Shown here: positions 23,761 through 34,709 of the stretch, piece after piece
How the letters are laid out: every line of letters starts with the position of its first letter
How positions within the stretch are numbered: position 1 is the stretch's first letter
Assembly: GCA_947650365.1 (NCBI GenBank)
Contig: OX393557.1
Location: forward strand, 33,926,241 to 33,990,240
Length of the DNA: 64,000 nt
Reading direction: 5' to 3'
Source of the DNA: Chamaelirium japonicum
Taxonomy: Eukaryota; Streptophyta; Magnoliopsida; Liliales; Melanthiaceae
The notes under the pieces: model-generated
Database searches by the model: none
Told to the model about the DNA's origin: nothing
What the model saw: the letters and a program-made list of their open reading frames with translations, nothing else
Position numbers and translations under genes: made by a program

Positions 23761-26700
23761 ATTAAATCGAAGAGACTCCTATCGTCTGGACGCTCTTGGA
23801 ACCATAGACGTCAAAATTAACTAACCCCCATACCTTCATGGCCCTTTTAGTTATTCTGCATTCCAGATTACACTCATAGGTTAGAAGGATCTCCGATGAT
23901 TCTGTGAACAGAAACTCGGCCTTCTGTCACCTCTGAATTTATCTGAGGCAAAATATCTAAATTAGAGGGATCACAAATGGGATAGATTCTCCGAAGGATT
24001 TAGATGAATTTAAATTTGACACTGCAGCTGTCATGAAATCTATTTCCAAATTAAGATTAAATTTAAAAAGATTATTCTGATCTATTCCTCTAGTACTGAA
24101 GCTATCTTTTCAGTTTAAGATACACACATACGGTACTGTCTAAAACTAAAAAACTTTATTTACTAAGGAGGAAACAGAACTACATCTCTAAAAAACAAAA
24201 TCTGTATTTCGAAAAAACTAAGACATTCATATCTAACAGCTTCCGCAGCGGCTTATGGCATCAGTACCTATGTTAGGATTACTTCACTATAAAGTAACCT
24301 TCTGCTTTCCTTGAATCTCTGTAGACCCGAAGTCTACATTCTAAGAAGCATAAGAACTGCTACTAGATAGCTACTCAAATCCTAACATCCTGAGGCCATA
24401 CTCAATCTTCAAATACCCCCTATACTTGCTAAAACAGAAACTCTTCCGTCCTTAGCGTTACCATACTTAGGAGTCCACACTAGTTTCTGCACTAGAATAG
24501 TTTTCGATCTCTTATAAGTTACTCCCTTAGGTTCTTCTAAAGAAGACCTAGGTTAAGCACTAAAGGCTTTGCCTTTAATCTTGATCCCATCCTTTGTCTC
24601 TTAGAAATCTCTTTAGAAGTTCTGCGTTTGTCATCTCTAGCTTGTTAAAGCTAAAGTCTCTGACAACGCCTTCGAGGTTCTAGACAAGGATGCAAGACAG
24701 AAGTCTTCCACCACCTCATCATCTGGTACTATGTCTTTGGAATCTAGTTCGATCTGGAACTCAAGTATGTGTTCCCGAACAAACATACCCTCAGACATCT
24801 CGGTACCGACAAGTATCTTGGTAGATAAGCGATGAGTCTACCGACTTCGCCTAGCAGACATCTTATGCAAGTAAAACTTTATTAGAGAAGACCCGGCATA
24901 TCTCTGACTCGCTTCTAAAGAGTTGTCCGCAAGTCTGCTATAACATAGCACTTGCACATCTCCTTAGACTCTTGCTAGTCGTCATATGCCATAGTTAGTG
25001 CCCTAGTGATATCTGGACCCGTTAGGTCTAGTACAGGGATATTTAGATTAGAAGCCAATGTACGTTTACTACCCTAAGCATAAGCTAGAGATAGCGCTTC
25101 CGCTCTACGTAGTTAGAGACCCGTTAACTGGTTCTCTTATGGGATAGCGGATAGGGGAACTATATGGTTGAATGAAAACGAATGCAAAATGACTTATTTT
25201 ATGGATTTTTGAAAACAAGCTAATTATATCCAAATGTCAGTGCTACCCTCACAGCGAAGACACCTCTATGGATTAATTTAATCATGTATGTAAGATCTCA
25301 GAATAGGCTGCACCTGTCCGAGGGGGCAGTGTGCAGGTCATCCGCTTACACGGGTCTTTCCCTTGACCCTATCCAAATCTACCAACTAAGGGCTTTGATG
25401 AACCATGGTTATCTTTTGGCCAGTACCACGTGATCACCATTGTCTTCGCAACGAATACCTCACGTGTACTTCAGATGCTTAACCACGGGCCTAGGCAATT
25501 ACGGAACGAAAGTTCTAACGGCCCCCATGAGGGTGAGTAAAAGCCTAAACCCTTGGCGCCGTAACCGCCATATCCCTAGGGAGATCACTAAGTAGCTTGG
25601 CATGGAAAAACACAGCTCTCACCCGAGGGGGTTGTTGAGTTATGCCCTCCCACCCGAGTACGAAGTGATTGGCCGTGGAGGCCAGGGGATCTCTAAAAGT
25701 CCTCTCTTGCATCCCTCATTAAATTTGAGGGTTATTTAATGCAAGTATGAGTGTACACTAAGGTCACGACAACCTATACACTAGACCCTGGTCATACCGT
25801 GCTCCCACTAGCGTTTCAAGCCTTTCGCGAAGCATTAATCGATCTCGGAATATCATAGTCCCTGCCTCGAGTGGATTTCTCCACTCAAGGGTCACATTAC
25901 ATATCCCAAGAACATCGATGCTTTGCAAACCTAGCTATCACGCTAATGCTCTGGAGCCTAGCCTAAGGTCAGACTTACTGGAAAGGTCTTCCACTACCAT
26001 GACGCCTTGCTTATAAATTTGATGAATGATGTCATAGTAGAATTCCAACTCTTTCTAGGTTTCGATGCTTGCCAAATAGGCACACCCGACTAATCGGGTG
26101 TTGACCTAATGGGGGCATAACCAAATATGAGGAATTCATGCTATCATCAAGGGTCAATTAAATAATAGGCGTCACTAGTAGAATCCTATCCTAATAAGGT
26201 CACTAGGACCCGAGGAGAAAGGGCATCCCTCTAACACAGATAATCAAATTATCGCATCGGGGTTCTCTACAGAAATATAAATAACTACTAAAAGAAACAA
26301 GCACACAACTGAATCAAGTTCAGGGTCCGACCCCTAAACCTGACTGGCACAGTGCAGGCTCTTTGTCTCCTTCGCAAGGCTCCTCGATCCGGTGCAAGCC
26401 TTTGTATATGATCTCCTGACACTTTATGCCCTTTGCCGTCATCGTGTACGCTTTGCCGGATCGCCATCGTCCTTCAAGGTTTCGCTCGTCCTTCCGGTGG
26501 TGGATCTCCACGGTAAGTCCTCCTCTTCGATCTGTAACCGAAAAAGCTCTAGTACACTTCGAGCAAGTGCTCGCTCGTACACAATTTCCTAGAACAAAAA
26601 GGAAAACAAACCTAGCAAAAAGCCTGGGAATCAAGGGTGGTCAACTTCCACCACTTGCCCGACTAAGGCTCTAAAATCTATCCACACATAGAAGAAAAAA

Positions 26701-26920
26701 CATCCAGACATATTTGCTAACACGGGGTCCGACCCCCGGAAGCAAGCAATCACATATCCAGAATTAATTTTAGAAGCGGCGCCCTGCAAGAACAATTCAT
26801 AGAACATACAAAATATACTATATATGCATGATCTACTCGTAGAACCCCGATGGCGGCACATACTATTCATGCGCGCACATGACGGTTTCATGAAAAACAT
26901 GAAACGCACACCACTAGCGA
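23761..26920 (-). other. Copia leader, gag and protease region, not resolvable
   Basis: In element orientation this runs from the primer-binding site through where leader, gag, protease and the integrase N-terminus should be. I could not recognise a zinc knuckle or a D-S/T-G protease motif in any frame. The remaining ORFs (for example 26,634-26,320 on the - strand) match nothing I know. It is either strongly decayed or partly non-coding leader. Confidence 0.5.
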
Positions 26921-26932
26921 GCTCTGATACCA
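26921..26932 (-). promoter_or_regulatory. Primer-binding site of copia element
   Basis: The - strand reads TGGTATCAGAGC, the complement of the 3' end of initiator tRNA-Met, 2 nt from the LTR edge. This sets the element's orientation. Confidence 0.9.
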
Positions 26933-27488
26933 ATTGTTGGAAATACATCCATGGCAGAGGCCCGCAGCGGAAGTAAAGTGAAGGTCCGAGGACCGTAGCC
27001 GGTGTGCGTTACATATCAAAATTTTCATCGAAACGATCTACATATGCGTGTATGAAACTAGCATGGCAACTATGCGAACCCCTAACGATGATCTAACGCG
27101 AATGAACAATCTAGCATGTATGCATGTTCTATCTATGTTAGATCTACATGTTAGAGATCATACCTGCGTGCGGGTTCTTTCACCGCGACAAATTTCTTCT
27201 TTATTGATGGTGACGGGCTACGGATCTGCTCAATATAGCTTTGGTGCGACGGCCATAACTTTTTGCTCCAAACTCCGATTGGGCTGAAATTTGGACTGCA
27301 GGTAGCCAACTTCGAGATGCAACTTTTGCAATAAGTTTCACATCATTTGGACTTCTGTAGCTCCCGTAATCACAGAAACAACGCTGATTTTCCTTGCAGA
27401 TTCTGGACAGCAAAAGGTTGCGGGAGACGCCTTCTAGTTCACCCGATCTCACACGATGCACGGCACCTCGTCGATGGATCTCTGAGTG

Positions 27489-28401
27489 CCTCCATACAGT
27501 GGCGGACCCAGGGTTTTTCCTCAGGGGGGGCATAATTATTAAAAAGTAACTACAATTGCTGCCTCACAGTCGAAGGCTTCGGCAAGCGGTGTGACAGCGT
27601 CCCTACCCTTCGATCGCACAGCAAAAGGCCTATTAGGATTTTGCCTCTAGTAAAGGAGAATTTCGATCATCAGAGTCATTCGAAAATTTGTAACTATAAT
27701 TGGCCGACTTGATCAAGGTGCATGATTTGTAAATAATAGAGCATATCCTTTTTTTTTGAGAGGGGAGGGGGGGGGGGTAGATTTCATACATACCCCCAAA
27801 AACCTATAAATAGGCCCTGATCCCACTCGATTCTTATTCACTAAGGGCCATGGCATGAACTTTATGGGGATGCCATGTGCGCGGGAGGTGGCAGACCGCG
27901 GTAAGTGTTGGCCGGACAATGGTGGCCCTGGTGGGCGTCGGTGGCCGGCAAACGGCGAGGTCGGCCGTGGGTCACCAATACTGGCGGCGACGGATGGCCC
28001 ATGTGGCGGAGGGGTGGTGGTTGGTGGCATAACGGTAGATATTGACTGGTAGGGGGTGATGGTTGGTAGGGCGGTGACGGCTGGTGGTGGTTACCTCCAT
28101 GTGAAGTTGGCTACCAAAAGTTAGCTATAATCGTTTTCTGAGTAAATTAAACTTTGCTTCCCTCCCTCTTGAAGTTTAGTTAGATCAGATAAAAATTACA
28201 AAATGAGGAAATCAAGTAATTGACAAAAGGGGTGTTGTGCTAAAATTTCAAGTTTTAGGGAGTGATTTGGAACAAAATAAACTATAGGGGGGTTAAGTGT
28301 TTTAGAGCTAACTTCAAGGGGGTAAGTGTAACTTTTTTTCCAAATTTAGGGGGGGCTTGAGCCCCCCCTGGGCCCTATGTCGGTCCGCCCCTGCCTCCAT
28401 A
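27489..28401. mobile_element. Non-autonomous hAT transposon with 8-bp duplication (element 27,497-28,393)
   Basis: The 8-bp CCTCCATA occurs at 27,489-27,496 and 28,394-28,401 but once in the intact left LTR. The element (897 bp) has terminal inverted repeats CAGTGGCGGACC and GGTCCGCCCCTG (11 of 12 pairs). An 8-bp duplication and CAG..CTG ends are hAT marks. It encodes no transposase. The interior is G-rich: poly-G near 27,765, GGTGG-rich sequence at about 27,900-28,090, and a G-run near each end. The short ORF 27,855-28,052 is compositional. Confidence 0.9.
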
Positions 28402-29917
28402 CGACGAGCCTTCTCCTTCTACGAAACACCATGCGAGGAAGACGAGTCGCCATCCAATGGCGCAAGCGAGGGAGAGAGAGACAAGAGAGGAGATGCGAAG
28501 AGAGGAGAGGGGGTGGCTAGGGTTTCCCCCATGGCTTGGGCCGGCCCTAGGGCTTGCATGGCTCATTAATTTCGTCCCCCCCTCTCTCCCTATGCCTTAT
28601 ATAGGGTCGGCCTTATCCTTACGAATAAGCCTAGCGGATAGGATTGACTGATTCAAACCTCTCCCTATATATCTCTTCTTTTATCTCTATCTTTTCCTTG
28701 TTTTTGAAAACGGTCAAAACCAGCCCGTTTTCTGTGCCTCATGATCGGCCTTTTCATCGGAGGCATCAACCTCCTGAAACTAATAGGGCCGGCCTTGACC
28801 AGTCTCTCAACACTTAGGGCCGGCCCCCCTTAGTGCATAGTGGCGCATGGTATGACCAAAACGCCCTTATGTCACTAGTTGGCCGTTCCTCGTGTACGAG
28901 ACTTTGCTAGGCACACATAAGTGAAGTGCACCAGTGATTTCACTATTCTCTGGGGTTCCCTTAGGGTGCCCCTAGTGAAGTCAACTAGTCAACTCGCAAC
29001 ATATCCCGGTGCATCGCACCTATGTGGCAAAGTCCACTTATGACAAGGAATTGCTACATGCATCTCTACACTAACCTAGGGTTTCCCCTTAGTGCACACA
29101 CGTAGCTACGCATCTACCGAGCACTAGTGCGAAGCACTCACGGAGCGTATACTTGGAATTCTCGCTTCCTCTAACTACGTTTTGTGTTTTGATGAGATGG
29201 TATAAGAACCGTATATAATGTCGATAAGGTGGAACCTTCAGGGACTAGGGTTCATGGCTTCCAACTCAGACTCGATCGACACACTATCCGAGTGTACCAT
29301 CGATCCTCTGAGTCCGAGTTAACCTGCGTAGCCACCCAGAGTGCGACGCAGGCTGCACTCCAATTCCCCCAGACTTACTATGTTCTCCCTCATACCCCTG
29401 CTCTCCGCTTAGTATGGTAAACCCGCTGTCCCTACACTTGGTGCCATGACGCAACTCGAGCGGTGGAGAATACCGTCAGACTCGAGTGCTCATATGACTC
29501 GGTTCCTTCCAGGTTGACCACATACATCGTACCTCCGATTACTCTGACGAGCAACCGGATCCGTCATCAGTCCAACTGATGACCACCTGGCCAGGGTTTA
29601 ATACGACATAGGTCAGACCAAGGAACGCACCTCCCGTTAGGGGTGTGGATAGCCTGCAGGAGTGACACGCTGATGCAACGCCAGCCGGGTTGTAACATCC
29701 CCAAAAATATTAATGATTTAATATAATTTAAAACTATATAATAAGAATTTATGATAAAAAAAAAATTTAAAATAAAAATCGGACGGCGCCATTGCGTCCG
29801 TCTCGTCGAAACGATTAAAAACCATATATAAACTTTTCCGTTTTGAACTCATTTAAAGCATTAAAAAATTAAAAGAAAAAGGCTATATACATATGTAAAC
29901 ATAAATAGTCAATAGAA

Positions 29918-29970
29918 GGATTCGAACCCAGGACCTTTTATTAAATTTTTATAACAATTTCCTCTAACCA
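29918..29970 (-). promoter_or_regulatory. tRNA-like pol III A-box/B-box pair in LTR
   Basis: On the - strand TGGTTAGAGG (29,970-29,961) resembles an A box, and GGTTCGAATCC (29,928-29,918) matches the B box exactly. They are about 41 nt apart start to start. The rest is not foldable as a tRNA by eye. It may be a relic of a tRNA-derived SINE. The 3' LTR has the same pair about 5.02 kb further on. Confidence 0.4.
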
Positions 29971-30201
29971 AAAATCCCTTAAGTCTTTACTATTTAATTA
30001 TAGTAAAAATAATTATTATTCTATAACTAGGAATACCAAGCGTCATCTGACCGTTCGATCACAATCGAACGACCAGAATACGAAACGACACATAGAATAC
30101 GAATCGTCATCTGCGACCGTTCGTTTCCAAATCGGACAGCCAGAATACGAAATGGCAGATTTGCAATAAAGCCCCCGGGACTCTTCATATTCCCAGGGGG
30201 C

Positions 30202-30210
30202 CTATATAAA
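30202..30210 (+). promoter_or_regulatory. TATA box in Tekay-like 5' LTR
   Basis: CTATATAAA follows a GC-rich ccccggg-type stretch. The 3' LTR copy is at 35,221-35,229. Confidence 0.65.
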
Positions 30211-30870
30211 CCCTTCCAAAGGCTAGATTAGATTTAGAACCCCCAACCTTTTCTTAACCCAATTTAAAGCCCTTTGGACTAACCAAAAGATCCCATTACA
30301 CTTTATGTTTATAAATCACCTATAATTAAATATATAGATTATCTATGAAAACTATATTGACCTTATCTTACCCATACGGACTCGGAATTGAGTTCCGTCA
30401 GTGGTGTTGGATTCGTAATGACAAAATACACTTACTTAGATTATAAAATTCCACAACCGACAATTAAAAAGTATATTTACCATTTTACCCCTAGGGTAAA
30501 ATGGTCTAACCTCTTCATTCTAACTCGGAATCGAATTCCGTCTGCGGCCACGGGTTCCTAATAAAAAGCTATACAAAATGAATATAAATTTAAAATATTT
30601 TGGAATTGACCAAAATGCCCCTAAAGAAGAAAACCTATTAGTTCACATCGAAAAATGTTAGAAAAATCCTGGAAAAATTAGGATAAAAACTAACCAATTA
30701 TTAGTAACATATTTTCAGGTTTTGAGCGTATTAAAGCTTCCTTATCAGGAGTAAGAGTTTGCAACGGTTCAGGTAGGGGATTTAAACTCAGTTTATTCAT
30801 GCTAATTATATGCTATAGAATGTCGGTAATTTGATATGGAATGGTAAATTTTGAAATACGTAATCACTTA

Positions 30871-31083
30871 TGTGGGTGTGGGGCTAGCCCTGGCTGAGGC
30901 CAAAAAGTACCTGGGTGTGGGGCTGTCCCTGGCTGCGGGCCTAAAAGATAAATCCTGGGTGTGGGGCTGTCCCTGGCTGCGGGCCTAAAAGATAAATCCT
31001 GGGTGTGGGGCTGTCCCTGGCTGCGGGCCAAAAAGATAATCCTAGGTGTGGGGCTAGCCTTGTTGCGGACTAAAAGTACCCGG
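30871..31083. repeat. 44-bp tandem repeat in the 5' LTR
   Basis: Units of 'ggtgtggggctgtccctggc' plus 'tgcgggcctaaaagataa' recur every 44 bp, about five units with the outer ones diverged. The GC content is far above that of the surrounding LTR. The 3' LTR copy is at 35,891-36,103. Confidence 0.9.
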
Positions 31084-31573
31084 GTAAGGATTGAGATTCC
31101 TACCCTGGCCGGAAGAGCCAAAAAGGGAATCGGGTGATTAATGTTTTAATTATTTACTTTTCGTAGTCATGTTTACTGCTTTCAATACATATTTTTTAGC
31201 ATGAACAAAACTGAGTCATTGGTGAGTCAGTGGATAGAACTCACCCCCCTACAGATGATGTGCACCCTACAGAGACAAACCCTGCAGTACCCGGAGAAGA
31301 TGAGGAGCGATCGGGATGCGACCCAGAAGGAGTTGAAGACCCACTCTACACTCCTTTCTATGACGACGACGGAGCTGGATTATGATGTGAAAATGTGGAA
31401 AGTCTTAGTTTTAGGCTTTCGTTTTCAATAAATTGTATCAGACAATGATGTTTTAATATAATGGCTCAGTATTTTCCATATTTGATGGAATTTATTTATA
31501 TCAAGTTTTTATTCTTAACACCCCAGTATTATACGGGTTGAATTAATCCGTAAAATATCGGGGCGTTACAACT

Positions 31574-31585
31574 TGGTATCAGAGC
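31574..31585 (+). promoter_or_regulatory. Primer-binding site of Tekay-like element
   Basis: TGGTATCAGAGC, complementary to the 3' end of initiator tRNA-Met, 3 nt after the LTR. Confidence 0.95.
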
Positions 31586-33171
31586 CTAGGTATTAGGTCC
31601 TAGGAATTAAAAGATTGCCTAGAAAGACATCGGTAGGATAGTCACCTAATCTAGAGCACATGTTAATTAGATCTAGGTACACCTAGCCTTAGATGTTTAA
31701 GACATTGATGACCTAAGACACTTAATCGCTAGAACAAAGTATGAACTTTAAGATCTCTCTTTTAAATATGTTTTAATAACTTGCAATACGTAAGTCTGAG
31801 ACAACATCATTGGTCGCTGAAAAGGTAGTCAACGCCGAAGACAATATAGGTACATCGAAATTAGAACGTATAATCACTTAGAGAGAAATAGAAACTAACT
31901 AGAATTATAGAATGTCGCTTTGTAACAATATGAAAATCTAAGAAGGTGTTATAAACCCTAGTAATAACTCAATTAGGGTAAGAAATCTCTAAGGAGTAAC
32001 TTAATTTAAGGTCCTATCTCCTAAGACCTCTTTTTGAAAACACGTTACGACAGTATCTTAGCAAAAATAAGGATAATCCGAAAGAAACTATTCTTAAGTC
32101 TTTTTGTAAACTTAGTCGTGTATCAAAGACTAAGACCTCTTTTCTGTGTAACCTGAAACATATCCAAAGTATTAGAACCTTACCTAGGTTATTCAATCTG
32201 GATGAGAGTAGGTTAACTCAGAAATTAGATTTATGTACACCAATTACTCGGAAAAAAAAAAAAAGTCCATGATAGCCCTATAAAAACTAAGATATTTCTT
32301 GGATGAAAGCTACAGTCGAGAAGTCCAATGGACTCCAACTTTAAGCGGTTAGCAATATAAAAATGATTGACACAAAAAAAATAAAGTTTTAAATATAGTC
32401 GAGTTAAATGTAGAATATTAGTCACATCCTAGTATTTAATTGTTACAAAAATATGGTGAGATCTGGGTTGACTCATTAGTGCATAGAGAACATATTTCAA
32501 GTACATAATTGACTTAAAAATTATAACATGTACTGTGATAATTAGGATTGAGGTTAATCATCATATCTCAAATTCGAGTTCAATGGAAAGGGCTGCCTAG
32601 GAAAGGGCTGCCTGGAGTTAGGTGGAGCCGTTCCATGGGAAAAAGGGCTGCCAACTGCTAGTGTGGAGCCACCTAAGGTGGAGCCGCCTAGGACTTTGAC
32701 TTCGAGATCATAATAGTTTACCTCTGCATCCTAAATGATCAGAGTGAAATAGTTTGAAGTTTTTAATAAAAAAAAAAGAAGAAGAAGAGGTAATCGAGGT
32801 ACAGATGTGAAATTAAGAACTTCAAGGAATTTGATACAAGTTAGAAAAGGAAAGCAATAGAAAACCGGATGTCTTGGCACAGACAATATTGGACAAAGAT
32901 TTCGGGACAGATTAGTAGTTACTGATGCTTCTTAGTTACGAAAAGATATATTAACAGAAACTCATCGGTCAAAAATTTCCTATTCACTCAATTTAGGCCT
33001 TATTTCCGTCCTGTCCAATAAGGACCTGTGGAAAAGTGGGCGGTGAAAATCATTGCGAACACCCGATGTTCTTCAAAATAGTTATTGGCTATATGTAAAG
33101 TGACAAGAAAAGTATTAGTAACGAAAAAGTATATTTTATCTGAATTTGTGTTCTTTAATTTTTCAGACATT
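31586..33171 (+). other. Leader of Tekay-like element, non-coding
   Basis: About 1.6 kb without a credible ORF. Near 32,590-32,690 'aaagggctgcc' and 'ggtggagccgcc' motifs repeat a few times. A pyrimidine-rich tract ending in ttttcag lies just before the gag ATG (about 33,150-33,166) and could be a 3' splice site. Confidence 0.6.
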
Positions 33172-34180
33172 ATGAATTCACACGATAATGCTGCTCCCAA
33201 TGAAGACCTAACCAAGGTGTTAGGAGCTCTTCACCAACTAATAGAAAAGATGAACTCTTCGAAGGATGGTTCCAGGATGGGAGTAATCATAAAAGAATTC
33301 AAAGAATTAAAACCCCCTGCCTTTAAAGGAGAACCGGACCCCCTAATTGCCAATAGATGGCTCAAACAGGTGAAAAAGATTTTGGAGACTTTAAAAGTAA
33401 ATGATGAACAGAAAGTCATCTTGGCCACTTATATGTTAGAAGGAGAGGCAGATTACTGGTGGGACTCGGTCAAGAGAACTCAAGTTATTTTCACATGGGA
33501 AGAATTTACGAAAGTGTTCTTAGAAAAATATTTCTCCGATTCAACCAGGGACAGAATGATTGCGGAATTTCTAGAACTTTATCAAGGAAAGCTTAGTGTT
33601 TCCCAGTATGAAGCCAAGTTTACTGAACTGTCACGTTTTGCCCAGTATCTTATAGCCACTGAAGAACTGAAGTCCAAAAGGTTTGAACAAGGTTTGAATC
33701 CTCATATTCGAACCAGAGTGGCGGTACTCCGTATTCGAAAATATGGAGAACTAGTACAAACTGCTTTAGTGGCAGAACGAGAATGGGAGGAAACTCGAAA
33801 AATATTTGAAAAGAATAGACTGAAAAGAAGTACACGTACCATTGATAGAGTCAAAAAGACCAAAGATACAAGAGTTTCAAGCAAGGATGAGTAGTCCTCC
33901 AAAATCTATAGGACCTCGGACTTGCTTCACATGCGGATCACGGGATCATTTTCAACGATACTATCCTCGCTTGAATGGTAACATTCCTACCAGTCCTCCT
34001 TTTCGAAATGCTCCGCAAGTACCGGTAGCTCGCACCGCTCAAAATCAAAAGGTGCCTGGAAAAGCATTTGCAGTATCTACTGAGGAAGAATCAAACGACG
34101 TCATTAAAGGTATGAACGATTCACTTTTCGACGTCATTAAAGGTATGAACGATTCACTTTTAGAATATTATTCCAATTAA
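33172..34180 (+). pseudogene. gag: Tekay-like gag, frameshifted
   Basis: The ATG at 33,172 opens a 241-codon frame to 33,894 with the Retrotrans_gag fold: PPAFKGEPDP...W, then the LEGEA-x-YWW block, then the F..YF block and QGKLSV..YE-x-KF. Protein-like sequence shifts to another frame near 33,845 and continues to 34,180. That part holds a zinc knuckle C-x2-C-x4-H-x4-Y in which the last Cys is Tyr. A 33-bp unit is duplicated in tandem near 34,098-34,163. It would form the capsid and bind RNA. Gag is the best-kept coding part of the element. Confidence 0.9.
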
Positions 34181-34244
34181 AAAAATAAGTGAAACAATTT
34201 GAATTTTTGTAAGCACCATTATGGAAATCTAGCTAGAGTAATTT

Positions 34245-34600
34245 TAGGCCGGGTTTAAACCATTTGTTCATATCAATTCACTTGGCTAGAAACTTACAAT
34301 TGAAGACAGTACCGTTAGGATATATACTTGCCCTCACCACTGCACTTAGTGATAAGGCCAAAACAAACAGAGTCTGCAGAAATTATATACTAAGAATTGA
34401 AGATGTGGACTGGTGACCCAAATTGAAATTGAAGAAAATTTGATATTACATTAGGAATGTACTGGTTATCCAAATATAGGATGATGATGAATTGTTATCG
34501 GAAGAATGTTACCTTTTAAACACCTGAAGAAAAGGAAATAATATTCTGCGAAAGAAAGTTCGGAAAGAGAAAAGCAAAAATCTATCACTTGATGATTGAA
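34245..34600 (+). pseudogene. pro: Aspartic protease remnant of Tekay-like element
   Basis: Weak but ordered similarity: an NLQLKTVPLGY...LSDKAKTN stretch, VCRNY, LRIEDVD, then FDITLGMYWLSKYR (normally a GMDWL block) and a CYRK-V-TF block around 34,480-34,520. The pieces are in shifted frames. After this the family would enter RT, but sequence jumps to the purine tract at about 34,690. The deletion therefore starts just past protease. Confidence 0.65.
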
Positions 34601-34697
34601 AGAAATTGTGAAGAAGTTACTTAGGAATTAGATCCAGAAATATACTAGTTCAATAACTAAGGTACGTACTTTAAATTTCGAGGACGAAATTTTTATT

Positions 34698-34709
34698 AGG
34701 GGTAGAGAA
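34698..34709 (+). promoter_or_regulatory. Polypurine tract of Tekay-like element
   Basis: AGGGGTAGAGAA directly before the 3' LTR, preceded by the conserved cgaggacgaaattttt context. Confidence 0.8.

Larger units (their letters stand above)
29691..31570 (+). repeat. 5' LTR of Tekay-like element (1,880 bp)
   Basis: TGTAACATCC...GGGCGTTACA gives TGTAAC/GTTACA inverted ends. It contains a TATA box CTATATAAA at 30,202-30,210, 44-bp repeats at 30,871-31,083, and a tRNA-like A/B box pair on the - strand. Confidence 0.95.

Noticed and set aside
29918..29990. tRNA gene
   Set aside because: Only A- and B-box-like pieces are present; no acceptor stem or anticodon arm could be folded.
30864..31121. 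85-codon - strand ORF, repeated at 35,884-36,141
   Set aside because: It is the translated 44-bp LTR repeat, present twice because LTRs are duplicated.
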